A model generated the notes under the pieces. That model made no database searches. It saw only the letters and a program-made list of their open reading frames with translations, and was not told the origin of the DNA. From the NCBI RefSeq assembly GCF_900149685.1, contig NZ_LT702999.1, forward strand, positions 310,001 through 374,000: a stretch of 64,000 bases of DNA, written 5' to 3'. This document shows, one piece after another, positions 9,363 to 17,987 of the stretch. A program made the position numbers and the translations under genes. The DNA comes from Erythrobacter sp. Alg231-14. Its GTDB lineage: Bacteria; Pseudomonadota; Alphaproteobacteria; Sphingomonadales; Sphingomonadaceae. Position 1 is the stretch's first letter. Each line of letters opens with the position of its first letter.

Positions 9363-10265
9363 GTGAGCAAAGCAAAGTCCACCGTCCCGTCACTCAGCGG
9401 AGAGCAAAGCCTCAACCGTTATTTGTCGGAGATCAAAAAGTACCCCGTGCTGACCGCAGAGCAGGAATATATGCTCGCGAAAGCATACGCCGAACATGAG
9501 GACCCACAGGCAGCATCTCAGCTTGTGTCGAGCCACCTTCGTCTCGTTGCGAAAATCGCGATGGGGTATCGCGGCTATGGCCTGCCCGTATCCGACCTCA
9601 TTTCCGAAGGGAATGTCGGGTTGATGCAGGGCGTCAAGAAATTTGAACCCGATCGCGGCTTCCGCCTCGCAACCTATGCGATGTGGTGGATCAAAGCGTC
9701 GATCCAAGAATACATCTTGCGTTCGTGGAGCCTTGTAAAAATGGGCACCACCGCGGCTCAGAAAAAGTTGTTCTTCAACCTTCGCCGGATGAAGAAGCAG
9801 CTTGAGGCGTATGAAGATTCCGATCTTCACCCCGATGACGTGACGAAAATCGCGACCGATTTAGGCGTTCCAGAACAAGAAGTCGTCAACATGAACCGCC
9901 GCATGATGATGGGGGGCGATGGATCGCTCAACACACCGATGCGCAACGGCGAAGAAGGCGCAGGCGAATGGCAAGATTGGTTGACCGATGATCGTCCTTT
10001 GCAGGATGAAACGGTTGCCGACGCAGAAGAAGCCGATGTGCGGCACGGTATGTTGGTTGAGGCAATGGACTCGCTCAATGAGCGGGAACAGCACATTTTG
10101 ACCGAACGCCGATTGACGGAAAAACCGCAGACACTCGAAGAACTGTCGCAAGTTTACGACGTGTCACGCGAACGCATCCGTCAAATCGAAGTGCGCGCCT
10201 TTGAGAAACTTCAAAAGGCAATGCAGCGTATCGCAGGTGAGAAGCTTTTGCCTGGAATGGCGTAA
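9363..10265 (+). CDS. rpoH: Heat-shock sigma factor RpoH (sigma-32)
   Basis: A 300-residue sigma-70-family factor with sigma regions in order: 1.2 (EQSLNRYLSEIKKYPVLTAEQE), region 2 (GLPVSDLISEGNVGLMQGVKKFEPDRGFRLATYAMWWIKASIQEYIL), the RpoH box region (AAQKKLFFNLR) and region 4.2 (VSRERIRQIEVRAFEKL). It directs RNA polymerase to heat-shock promoters. The start is most likely GTG at 9363, which gives the family N-terminus (SKAKSTVPSLSGEQSLN); an ATG at 9309 would add 18 unusual residues. A candidate RpoH promoter is seen before clpP in this window. Confidence 0.95.
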   Translation: MSKAKSTVPSLSGEQSLNRYLSEIKKYPVLTAEQEYMLAKAYAEHEDPQAASQLVSSHLRLVAKIAMGYRGYGLPVSDLISEGNVGLMQGVKKFEPDRGFRLATYAMWWIKASIQEYILRSWSLVKMGTTAAQKKLFFNLRRMKKQLEAYEDSDLHPDDVTKIATDLGVPEQEVVNMNRRMMMGGDGSLNTPMRNGEEGAGEWQDWLTDDRPLQDETVADAEEADVRHGMLVEAMDSLNEREQHILTERRLTEKPQTLEELSQVYDVSRERIRQIEVRAFEKLQKAMQRIAGEKLLPGMA

Positions 10266-10267
10266 GG

Positions 10268-10894
10268 TCAATCCGGCAATCGGCGGATCAGATCGTCGAA
10301 CACCGAAACATCAAAACGCCGGGGGTTATCCTCCGGCGTTTTTGTTTTCACTTCGCCAATAAGAGCATCCGTTTCCGGAAAGCCCCACCGAACGCAACCG
10401 GGCAATGCACCTGACATTGCAGAAAACCAGTCGATCAAATGCGGTTGAAGCGCAAGATGTTGGTCAAAATTGCCACGCCGTCGCGTTGCATCGCCTTCTT
10501 TCTGGGCGCGCGCGATTTCTGGCTCAATGCGTTTGACGAAGTACAAGTCGGCAAAACCCAGCCGGCGTTCCGATATCGCATCACGCACAAACGGCACCGC
10601 AATTTCGAATTTGTCCGGCCAATGAAAACCGGCCCTCTCCATACACCATGAATAATGCACCTTCATCGGGTCGGTATCGCAAATTGCAAAGCCATGCTTC
10701 GCTTCAATTTCTTGCGAGAGTTGAAACCGGAATGCGTTGTGATCCGCCCAAAAACGCGCGTGATCCTTTAGCGGATCATCCGGTCCCGGCCTTTCCCCTT
10801 TGGCCTCGATTTCTGGCAGCCACCGGCCTTCGCCGAATTGGCGCGCAAAGGTGGTTTTACCGGCTGCGCTGATCCCTTCTGCTACAATGATCAT
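10268..10894 (-). CDS. P-loop ATPase/kinase-like protein
   Basis: A 208-residue protein starting directly with a Walker A motif (EGISAAGKTTFARQF, residues 6-20) like small nucleoside or thymidylate kinases. No closer family is recognised. A possible Walker-B-like DTDPMKVHY follows at about residue 75. Its stop lies 2 bases past the rpoH stop (convergent) and its start is 12 bases after the XRE regulator stop, so it is probably co-transcribed with the regulator. Substrate unknown. Confidence 0.6.
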   Translation of the reverse strand: MIIVAEGISAAGKTTFARQFGEGRWLPEIEAKGERPGPDDPLKDHARFWADHNAFRFQLSQEIEAKHGFAICDTDPMKVHYSWCMERAGFHWPDKFEIAVPFVRDAISERRLGFADLYFVKRIEPEIARAQKEGDATRRRGNFDQHLALQPHLIDWFSAMSGALPGCVRWGFPETDALIGEVKTKTPEDNPRRFDVSVFDDLIRRLPD

Positions 10895-10906
10895 GGCTCA
10901 AACGCC

Positions 10907-11653
10907 TCACCGCCTTAGCCGGCAAAAATCGCCATCAAGCGCGGTGTCCAATAGCCCGCGATATTCGGTGCAACGCGCATCGCCATCGCGCACCAATCCG
11001 AAATCCGGGTTGTCCATCTGCGCCATCGGAACAAATGCGACAGGGCACGACACCGGCACCAATTGCGACCCCTGCCCAACTTGCAATGTCGATAACAGGC
11101 CGAACATCCGCCTTTCCCGCGTGGCGCGTCCCAACATGATCATACGGTACTGACCTGCCTCGCTTGTCATCAAATAAGTGTGGCCCGATAAATGCGGCAT
11201 GGAGACAAACCCAGCCTGTTCAAAGGTTGCGTCCACCCGATCGCTTTCGGCGAAGACCAGATGCCCCTTCGCGCTGCTCCAGCGGATTTGAGTGCGATAG
11301 GCATAGACGGCGTTCTCCTCACCGAAGCTGGCGCGCAGGGTGAGGTATTCCCCTTCGATCCATTCAACCGCTTGCCGGACATATGATCCCATTTCAGGCG
11401 GGGCTAGCGCCGGCCCAGCCGGTTCCACCTCCGCTTCGCCCCGAAGCGATGAACCCAACGCCTCTTCCAACCGGACAATAGTGGCCAATGTGAATGGCCG
11501 CCGGCCCGACATCGCTTTTTCTAACGTCGAAATGCTCAAACGCGCCGTTTCTGCCAAACCGGCGCGCGAAAGGCGCCGACGCGCAATTTCTTCCTTTAGG
11601 CGAAACGCCACCTGCGCATTGTCAAAGTCACTCATGAAACTCGCATACCCCAT
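10907..11653 (-). CDS. XRE-family transcriptional regulator with C-terminal sensor region
   Basis: A 248-residue protein. The N-terminal helix-turn-helix (about residues 14-75) reads FRLKEEIARRRLSRAGLAE then LSISTLEKAMSGRRPFTLATIVRLEEAL, a cro/C1-type fold. The C-terminal 150 residues have no assigned domain but contain a Cys-Pro pair (VSCPVAFVP) and Trp-rich strands. Start at 11653 is supported by AGGGGA seven bases upstream. Directly upstream are three TGTGCGG repeats at 10-bp spacing, a likely autoregulatory operator. Confidence 0.75.
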   Translation of the reverse strand: MGYASFMSDFDNAQVAFRLKEEIARRRLSRAGLAETARLSISTLEKAMSGRRPFTLATIVRLEEALGSSLRGEAEVEPAGPALAPPEMGSYVRQAVEWIEGEYLTLRASFGEENAVYAYRTQIRWSSAKGHLVFAESDRVDATFEQAGFVSMPHLSGHTYLMTSEAGQYRMIMLGRATRERRMFGLLSTLQVGQGSQLVPVSCPVAFVPMAQMDNPDFGLVRDGDARCTEYRGLLDTALDGDFCRLRR

Positions 11654-11678
11654 CGTTCATCCCCTGTCTTGTTTCAAT

Positions 11679-11705
11679 CCGCACAAAACCGCACACATCC
11701 GCACA
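11679..11705 (-). promoter_or_regulatory. Triple TGTGCGG direct repeat, candidate operator of the XRE gene
   Basis: CCGCACA occurs on the plus strand at 11679-11685, 11689-11695 and 11699-11705, exactly 10 bp apart (one helical turn), with a fourth variant CCGCATA at 11731-11737. The array lies 26 bases upstream of the regulator's start codon. Helically phased repeats next to a regulator gene suggest cooperative binding; this is inference. Confidence 0.5.
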
Positions 11706-11825
11706 ATTCCTCAAATCGCTACCGACCTGTCCGCATAAGTGGCGGAAATCGGCCTTTCTTGGCCATGGCGCGCCGCCACTCGTCGCCGATAAGGGGATAG
11801 ATGTAGACGATGAATGGAGGCTTAC

Positions 11826-14087
11826 ATGCGACGAATTGCAGGATTTCCTGATAGAGATGGGCTGGTGGTTATGCTTATTTTGGGGGTGGCTGCGCTGTTC
11901 GCGGTGACCATTTCAACTCTATCTTCTAGGGCAACGGCCAACCCCATCGGCAATGTGACCGCGCGCACCGGAACACCCGATGAGCCAGCCCAAAGAAGCC
12001 CTATACCGGCGTCATCGCAAGGCGGTCTAATCCTTCGCGGGACCGGCAATGTTGCTACCCAAATTCCGGCTGTTCGGCTGGGCACCGACATTGTGGCTAA
12101 CGTGTCGGGCCAAACCGCGCGCGTCATCGTAACACAGGCGTTTCGCAACACATCCGATCAATGGATGGAGGCGACCTATCTCTACCCCCTGCCCGACAAT
12201 GGAGCGGTCGACACGCTCAAAATGGTGGTCGGCAGCCGCATCTTTGACGGCGTGATCAAACCAAAGGAGATCGCGCAGGAGATGTATGAGGAAGCCAAGG
12301 AGAACGGCCAAAAGGCAGCTCTTGTCGAACAACATCGGCCCAACATGTTCCGCAATTCCATCGCCAATGTCGGTCCCGGTGAAACGGTTCTGGTCCAGAT
12401 CGAGTTTCAGGCCCCCATCGCTCAGGTTGCCGGGGATTATTCCCTACGCATGCCATTGGTCGTTGGGCCACGCTATTTGGCGGGCAACGACAACGGCGGG
12501 TCAGACACAACCACAGGATCGCTTTACAATGCGGCACTTCTTGTCGGGGCCGCTGACCTAACCGCACCAACGGCGGATCCCGATATGGTTGCCCGCGCCG
12601 GTGGAGGATTGAACCCGGTGTCGATCACCGTCAATCTTGACCCCGGTTTCACAGCAGGGGCAATCTCAAGCCCCTATCACGCCATCAATATTGCCGGGGA
12701 AGGACCAACTCGCACCGTCTCTTTGGCCGACGGATCGATCCCAGCAAATCGCGACTTCGAATTGCGATGGAGCGCAAGTGGAGGCGCACCGGAACTGGGC
12801 CTGTTTCGGCAAACGCATTCTGAATTGGATTATGTGATGGCGACAATCACCCCGCCCTCTGCGCAAACAGCGCGCGAAGCACCGCCGCGCGAGATGGTGT
12901 TTGTGATCGACAATTCTGGCTCGATGGCTGGCGAATCCATGCCCGCCGCACGGCGCAGCTTGCTCTACGCCTTGGAAACACTGCGCCCGCAGGACAGTTT
13001 CAACATCATCCGGTTTGACGATACGATCACCAATCTCTTCGGCGCGTCTGTGACTGCCAATGATCGCAATCTAGCGCGGGCAAAGACATTCACTCACGCG
13101 CTAAACGCCAATGGCGGGACCCAGATGCTCCCTGCTCTCCGCGCTGCGCTGGACGATCAATTTGGTCCCCGCCGAGACGGCGCAGAAACGACATCAGTGC
13201 GCCAGATCGTCTTTCTCACCGACGGTTCGCTGTCGAATGAGGCTGCAATGATGGAGGAAATCAATCAGAATCGCGGTCGAAGCAGAGTTTTCATGGTCGG
13301 CATTGGTTCTGCGCCAAACTCCTTTCTGATGCGACGTATGGCAGAAGCTGGGCGCGGCACGTTCACCCATGTCGGCATGGGCGAAGAGGCCGAGCATCAA
13401 ATGCAACGTCTCCTCAGCCGCTTGGCCCAGCCCGTTGTCACCGACCTGACTGCGCGGGTCGAAGGCGGCAACATTGATTTTGCCCCACGCCAACTTCCAG
13501 ATCTCTATGCCGGGGAGCCGGTAGTCCTTCTGGGTCGAACCCGTCATTTGCGGGGCACTTTGACGGTCAGCGGTACTATCGAAGGCGAAAGGTGGAGCCA
13601 CAGCCTCGACCTAGGCGAAGCAACGCCTAGCGACGTGGTCGCCAAACTTTGGGCCAACCGCAGAATTGCCGAAGTGGAAGCCGAACGTTGGTCGGGACAA
13701 ATGTCGCATGCCCTTGCTGATACTGCGATCGAGGAGTTGGGAATGGATTTTCACCTAGTCACATCCCGGACCAGCTTGATCGCGGTGGATGACACGCCAA
13801 GCCGCCCGGACGGGGCTCAGTTGACCCGCGAGGAATTGCCGTTGCTGTTGCCGGCGGGTTGGGATTTCGATCATCTGTTTGGCACCCATGCCGCGATGGG
13901 ATCGCGCGATATGCCGATCGAAAGCGAGAAACAGCGCCAACGACTCGAACTTCCCAACACCTCCACTGGGTACAGGCTCACCCTAATGCTGGGCCTAATG
14001 ATCCTGCTGCTGGGATTGGTCGGGGCCGGCCGTGAACGGATCCTGAGGCGGCTGGTTTCGCATCGCCTTCTGCGGGCGGCCGGCTGA
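11826..14087 (+). CDS. VIT/VWA-domain surface protein, sortase target
   Basis: A 753-residue protein of the marine proteobacterial sortase-target family. An N-terminal membrane segment or signal lies at about residues 12-30, a VIT domain at about 60-195 (TARVIVTQAFRNTSDQWMEATYLYPLP), and a VWA domain at about 355-530 with the MIDAS motif DNSGSM (Asp about 362) and FLTDGS. Near the C-terminus LPNTSTG (residues 709-715) is followed by a hydrophobic helix and a basic tail (RERILRR), a classic cell-wall-style sorting signal. GGAGG five bases upstream supports the ATG at 11826 over that at 11814. The next gene, overlapping by one base, encodes the sortase. Confidence 0.9.
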   Translation: MRRIAGFPDRDGLVVMLILGVAALFAVTISTLSSRATANPIGNVTARTGTPDEPAQRSPIPASSQGGLILRGTGNVATQIPAVRLGTDIVANVSGQTARVIVTQAFRNTSDQWMEATYLYPLPDNGAVDTLKMVVGSRIFDGVIKPKEIAQEMYEEAKENGQKAALVEQHRPNMFRNSIANVGPGETVLVQIEFQAPIAQVAGDYSLRMPLVVGPRYLAGNDNGGSDTTTGSLYNAALLVGAADLTAPTADPDMVARAGGGLNPVSITVNLDPGFTAGAISSPYHAINIAGEGPTRTVSLADGSIPANRDFELRWSASGGAPELGLFRQTHSELDYVMATITPPSAQTAREAPPREMVFVIDNSGSMAGESMPAARRSLLYALETLRPQDSFNIIRFDDTITNLFGASVTANDRNLARAKTFTHALNANGGTQMLPALRAALDDQFGPRRDGAETTSVRQIVFLTDGSLSNEAAMMEEINQNRGRSRVFMVGIGSAPNSFLMRRMAEAGRGTFTHVGMGEEAEHQMQRLLSRLAQPVVTDLTARVEGGNIDFAPRQLPDLYAGEPVVLLGRTRHLRGTLTVSGTIEGERWSHSLDLGEATPSDVVAKLWANRRIAEVEAERWSGQMSHALADTAIEELGMDFHLVTSRTSLIAVDDTPSRPDGAQLTREELPLLLPAGWDFDHLFGTHAAMGSRDMPIESEKQRQRLELPNTSTGYRLTLMLGLMILLLGLVGAGRERILRRLVSHRLLRAAG

Positions 14088-14722
14088 TGGATGCCGCTCT
14101 ACCCACCCCCACCGCATATGGGCGCGTCGCAAAGGAAGGAGTAGTCCGGCGCGCCCTTAGTCGGTGGGTTTTCATCGCCGCCATTGTCGCCGGTGGGGTA
14201 TTGATCGCTCAATCATTGTACATCCCGGTCAAGGCACAAGTCGCTCAGGTTCTATTGGCGGAGGCTTTTGACGAAGGGCTCGCCACGAGAACGCCGGTCA
14301 AACCGTGGAACTGGGCCGATACCGCGCCAATTGCTCGGGTGAGCGCGCCCAGATTGCGAGAAAGTGAGATCGTGCTTTCGGGCGGATCAGGCGAAGCAAT
14401 GGCCTTCGGTCCCACCGCTTTGATTGACGACAGATCAAAGGGGATGACGGTCCTTGCCGCACATCGCGACACGCATTTTGAATTCGTGCAGCATTTGTTG
14501 ATCGGGGATGACGTTTGGTTGGAACGGATCGATGGAAGCACCGCCAATTTCCGCGTCGCGCGCGTTGAGATTGTGCGTTGGGATGAATTCTCCCATCCGA
14601 CCGACGGTCGGGTTCAAGGCGTAACAGGCATGATCGCGCTGACCACCTGCTATCCGTTTGATAGCGATGAAGCTGGCCCACTGCGCTACGTTGTTTGGGC
14701 GCATGCACATCCGGATAACTAG
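14087..14722 (+). CDS. Class GN (Gram-negative) sortase
   Basis: A 211-residue sortase transpeptidase. One N-terminal membrane anchor (WVFIAAIVAGGVLIAQSLY, about residues 26-45) places the catalytic domain in the periplasm. The active-site residues are His126 (LAAHRDTHF), Cys188 (ALTTCYPFD) and Arg200 (PLRYVVWAH). It should cleave the LPNTSTG-like signal of the VIT/VWA protein encoded directly upstream; the two genes overlap by one base (TGATG). In Gram-negatives the acceptor of the cleaved protein is not well known. Confidence 0.92.
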   Translation: MDAALPTPTAYGRVAKEGVVRRALSRWVFIAAIVAGGVLIAQSLYIPVKAQVAQVLLAEAFDEGLATRTPVKPWNWADTAPIARVSAPRLRESEIVLSGGSGEAMAFGPTALIDDRSKGMTVLAAHRDTHFEFVQHLLIGDDVWLERIDGSTANFRVARVEIVRWDEFSHPTDGRVQGVTGMIALTTCYPFDSDEAGPLRYVVWAHAHPDN

Positions 14723-14799
14723 GCCCCAATGCTGCAAGGATAGCTGGCGACCAATTTCCGCGATTGCGAAGGTCGAAACGGGTGCCTATTTTCAGTTCT

Positions 14800-15483
14800 A
14801 TGGCATCGAACATCATACGGCGCGTCGCCCGCCTCCTTGCCCAGGCCATTTTATGGTTCGTCGGATTGAGCCTTATTCTTGTGATCGCGTTCAAGTGGAT
14901 ACCTGTGCCGGTGACCGCGACCATGGTGATGGATGAAAACAGCATCACCAAAGATTGGGAAAACCTTGCCAACATTGATCCCAATTTGGTCGCGGCGGTG
15001 ATCGCGTCGGAGGATTCCAAATTTTGCGACCATTGGGGATTCGACACCGAGGCCATCGAACAAGCCGCACGTGACAACGCCAAAGGGGGGCGCATTCGCG
15101 GCGGCTCCACCATCAGCCAACAAACCGCCAAAAACGTGTTCTTGTGGCAGGGCGGCGGCTATCTCCGCAAAGCGTTGGAAGCTTGGTTTACGTTTTGGAT
15201 CGAGAAAGTCTGGGGCAAAGAGCGCATAATAGAGGTCTATCTCAATGTCGCAGAAACCGGGATAGGCACCTACGGCGCCGAAGCCGGGGCGCAGCGTTAT
15301 TTCGGCCATTCCGCCGCCCGGCTTAGCCCTGATGAAGCTAGCCGTATGGCCGCTGCATTGCCCCAACCCAAAAAGCGCGCGGTGATCAATCCCAGCGGCT
15401 GGCTCGCGCGCCATGGAAACTCAATCGAACGCCGGATTGCGATCGTTCAACGTGACGGACTGGATTCCTGCGTCTACGATTGA
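14800..15483 (+). CDS. mtgA: Monofunctional peptidoglycan glycosyltransferase MtgA
   Basis: A 227-residue GT51 enzyme that polymerises lipid II into glycan strands at the inner membrane. A single N-terminal transmembrane helix (about residues 8-30) is followed by the GT51 motifs: AAVIASEDSKFCDHWGFD with the catalytic Glu, RGGSTISQQTAKNVFLW, KERIIEVYLNVAETG and AARLSPDEASRMAAALP. There is no transpeptidase domain. ATG at 14800 is chosen; an in-frame TTG at 14764 would add 12 residues. The CDF gene begins 5 bases after the stop. Confidence 0.94.
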   Translation: MASNIIRRVARLLAQAILWFVGLSLILVIAFKWIPVPVTATMVMDENSITKDWENLANIDPNLVAAVIASEDSKFCDHWGFDTEAIEQAARDNAKGGRIRGGSTISQQTAKNVFLWQGGGYLRKALEAWFTFWIEKVWGKERIIEVYLNVAETGIGTYGAEAGAQRYFGHSAARLSPDEASRMAAALPQPKKRAVINPSGWLARHGNSIERRIAIVQRDGLDSCVYD

Positions 15484-15488
15484 ACGCT

Positions 15489-16460
15489 ATGGGACACTCT
15501 CACGGGCATATGGGTCATCATGATCACGGACATGGACATGGGCACGCCCACGGACATAGCCATGCACCCGCGGATTTTGGTCGTGCCTTTGCGATAGGGA
15601 TTGTGCTTAACGCTGGGTTTGTCGTCGTCGAAGCCGCATTCGGGTTTTCCTATGGTTCAATGGCATTGGTCGCGGATGCAGGTCACAATCTGTCCGATGT
15701 GCTCGCGCTAATGCTGGCTTGGGGTGCAAGCGTCGCGGCAAAACAAGCACCATCGGGTCGGTTCACCTACGGATTTAAGAGCTCGACGATACTCGCCGCC
15801 TTGGCAAACGCCTTGTTGTTGGCGGTCGCGGTCGGGGCGATCCTGTTCGAATCCATCCGCCGTCTTTTCGAACCCAGTGAGCCCCAAGGCATGGTTATGG
15901 TTGTGGTTGCCAGCGTCGGCATCTTGATCAACGCCGTGACCGCTTGGCTGTTTATGCGCGGACAAAACGACCTCAACATTCGTGGTGCCTATCTCCACAT
16001 GGCGACCGATGCACTGGTTTCGGCCGGAGTTGTCATCGCGGGATTGGCCATCATTCTATCCGGTTTTTGGTGGATTGATCCGCTTGTAAGTTTTGCAATT
16101 GTTGCAGTGATCGCGTGGGCAACGTGGGGGCTCGCTAAAGACAGCATAACAATGGGCTTGCTTGCAGTTCCCGCAAGTATTGACGTCGGCGAAGTCCGGG
16201 CGCATTTGGCATCGCTAGAAGGGGTGGACGCCGTGCACGATCTGCATATCTGGCCAATGTCGACAACAGAGACCGCGCTAACCGCGCATCTCGTGATGCC
16301 GAACGCAACCGCAGGCGGATCGTTGCAAGACGGCGCAGGTCAAGCAAACGCAGATTCGTTTTTGCACGACGTTACCGATACTCTGCAAGAACGGTTTGGC
16401 ATTGGTCATGTCACGATCCAAATCGCGCGCGACCCAAAAAATTGCGGGATAGGATGCTGA
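15489..16460 (+). CDS. Cation diffusion facilitator (zinc/cobalt efflux)
   Basis: A 323-residue CDF transporter that exports divalent metals by proton exchange. The N-terminus is a His-rich metal-binding leader (GHSHGHMGHHDHGHGHGH). Six membrane helices follow, with the metal site residues in MALVADAGHNLSDVLAL (helix 2) and HMATDALVSAG (helix 5). A C-terminal ferredoxin-like cytoplasmic domain (about 225-315) contains HDLHIWPMSTTETALTAHLV. The TTG at 15480 would overlap the mtgA stop; ATG at 15489 is preferred. The stop overlaps the start of the ECF sigma gene by one base. Confidence 0.93.
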   Translation: MGHSHGHMGHHDHGHGHGHAHGHSHAPADFGRAFAIGIVLNAGFVVVEAAFGFSYGSMALVADAGHNLSDVLALMLAWGASVAAKQAPSGRFTYGFKSSTILAALANALLLAVAVGAILFESIRRLFEPSEPQGMVMVVVASVGILINAVTAWLFMRGQNDLNIRGAYLHMATDALVSAGVVIAGLAIILSGFWWIDPLVSFAIVAVIAWATWGLAKDSITMGLLAVPASIDVGEVRAHLASLEGVDAVHDLHIWPMSTTETALTAHLVMPNATAGGSLQDGAGQANADSFLHDVTDTLQERFGIGHVTIQIARDPKNCGIGC

Positions 16461-17062
16461 TGTCCGACACGTCAAAAAACAACGCCGCAGACGCCGCATC
16501 GGCGGCACGCGAACAATTGCGCGCGGCGATGGTACGCCTTGCCGATGGCGACAGCGCGGCACTTGAAGAAATATATGCCGCTACCCGAGTGAAACTCTTT
16601 GGAATTTGCTTCCGTATCTTGGGGGATAGAAAGGAAGCCGAGGACGCTTTGCAAGACGTCTATGTGAATTTGTGGCAGCGCGCCGACCGGTACGACCCAA
16701 CACGGGCGAGCCCGATTTCGTGGCTGGCTACTTTTGCACGCAACCGCGCAGTGGACCGACTGCGGACTGGCAAAGTCCGTGGCGGAGCGGTCCCGGTTGA
16801 AGAAGCGAACCCGCTTCCCGATTCCGCACCCTTGGCCGATATGTTGTTGGTGGATGCGGAGAAAACGGCACAAATTCACACCTGTTTGGGCGGACTGGAC
16901 GAAAACACACAAAACCACATCCGCAGCGCGTTTTTTGATGGCTACACCTATGCCGAATTGGCCGAGCACGCCGATGTGCCTTTGGGTACAATGAAGAGCT
17001 GGATCCGACGCGGCTTACAAAAACTGCGTGCCTGCCTCGAAGCGAGTGAGGTGGCATCATGA
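16460..17062 (+). CDS. ECF sigma factor, SigK-like (RskA-controlled)
   Basis: A 200-residue extracytoplasmic-function sigma factor: region 2 (EEIYAATRVKLFGICFRILGDRKEAEDALQDVYVNLW spans it; key core DALQDVYVNLW) and region 4 (GYTYAELAEHADVPLGTMKSWI). The start ATG at 16460 shares its A with the TGA of the CDF gene. The stop overlaps the downstream anti-sigma gene by 4 bases (ATGA), the classic coupled sigma/anti-sigma arrangement. The neighbour protein resembles RskA, the anti-SigK factor of mycobacteria. A likely target is the fasciclin gene downstream. Confidence 0.9.
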   Translation: MSDTSKNNAADAASAAREQLRAAMVRLADGDSAALEEIYAATRVKLFGICFRILGDRKEAEDALQDVYVNLWQRADRYDPTRASPISWLATFARNRAVDRLRTGKVRGGAVPVEEANPLPDSAPLADMLLVDAEKTAQIHTCLGGLDENTQNHIRSAFFDGYTYAELAEHADVPLGTMKSWIRRGLQKLRACLEASEVAS

Positions 17063-17826
17063 GCCAGGATCCTACCAACACCCCACAAGATGGCGCCGCC
17101 GATATCACACGCGACGATCCGATGATCGCGGCGGAATACTCGCTCGGCCTTCTTGAGGGCGAAGAATTGATGGCAGCGCGCGGGAAAGTCGCAACGGATA
17201 AGGACTTCGCCTGGCGCAAAGATTGGTGGGACAATTGGTTCGTTCCACTAACGGACGACGTCACGGCCATGGAACCCAGTTCCGATGTCTGGGCGCGCAT
17301 TGATGCGGAAGTGAACGCTCAGATTAACACGCCCGACGGCGCCGAAATCGTCGTTTTGCAATCGCGTCTGACACGGTGGCGTTGGACCGCCGCCATCACA
17401 TCGGCGGCGGCTGCTTTGATGCTTGCCGTGATATTGACAGTGCCCGGCAATCAAACAGCTCCTAATGATCCCGTTCTCGCCGCTGCCGACCCCTTGGTGG
17501 CTCAGGTGCCAATCGGCGACACCGGATTGCGGTTGGATGTGACCTATATGCCCGAAAGTGAACAAATGTTGGTTGGGGCCATCGGCCTAACGGCAGATGG
17601 TGTTCACGATCACGAATTGTGGTTGGTCCCAGCGGATGGCAGCGAATTGCAATCGCTAGGCCTGGTCTCACCCGGCGAAGTCATCGCGACCCAGCTTTCA
17701 GAAGAGATTGTTGGCAATATGGGCGACGGGGTTTCGATTGTCCTGACACGCGAACCAATTGGCGGAAAACCGGAAGGTGATGCGGCCGGTCCGGTTGTTG
17801 CCGAAGGGGCGTTCTCTCAGGTGTAA
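17059..17826 (+). CDS. RskA-like anti-sigma factor
   Basis: A 255-residue single-pass membrane protein. The cytoplasmic N-terminal part (residues about 20-85, AAEYSLGLLEGEELMAARG) matches the sigma-binding start of anti-sigma-K factors. A transmembrane helix lies at about 112-132 (AAITSAAAALMLAVILTV). The periplasmic RskA domain contains HELWLVPADGSELQSLG. No zinc-binding HxxxCxxC motif is present. It should hold the ECF factor at the membrane until a periplasmic signal triggers proteolysis. It overlaps the sigma gene by 4 bases. Confidence 0.9.
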   Translation: MSQDPTNTPQDGAADITRDDPMIAAEYSLGLLEGEELMAARGKVATDKDFAWRKDWWDNWFVPLTDDVTAMEPSSDVWARIDAEVNAQINTPDGAEIVVLQSRLTRWRWTAAITSAAAALMLAVILTVPGNQTAPNDPVLAAADPLVAQVPIGDTGLRLDVTYMPESEQMLVGAIGLTADGVHDHELWLVPADGSELQSLGLVSPGEVIATQLSEEIVGNMGDGVSIVLTREPIGGKPEGDAAGPVVAEGAFSQV

Positions 17827-17915
17827 TCAACGTCATTCTGGCGTACGGATCACTGTGAGGGTCCGTCGACCAAAGACGCAAAATCGCAATTTTAAAATAA
17901 ATTTGCACATCTCCG

Positions 17916-17940
17916 CATCCGCTTTGCGACACAAAGCGTA
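17916..17940 (+). promoter_or_regulatory. Candidate ECF promoter of the fasciclin gene
   Basis: CATCC (17916-17920), a 16-base spacer and CGTA (17937-17940) resemble the CATCC/CGAAT-type elements recognised by SigK. The spacer contains a 7-bp inverted repeat (CGCTTTG, 17920-17926 with 17932-17938). The predicted transcript starts about 40 bases before the fasciclin start codon. Confidence 0.4.
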
Positions 17941-17987
17941 GCTTCTGCGCAAGATCGGGAGGGCTTGCCTTAACTAAGGAGATCCCA

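Noticed and set aside
14298..15131. A 277-codon minus-strand frame
   Set aside because: It is antisense to the sortase and mtgA genes, both of which have full catalytic motifs.
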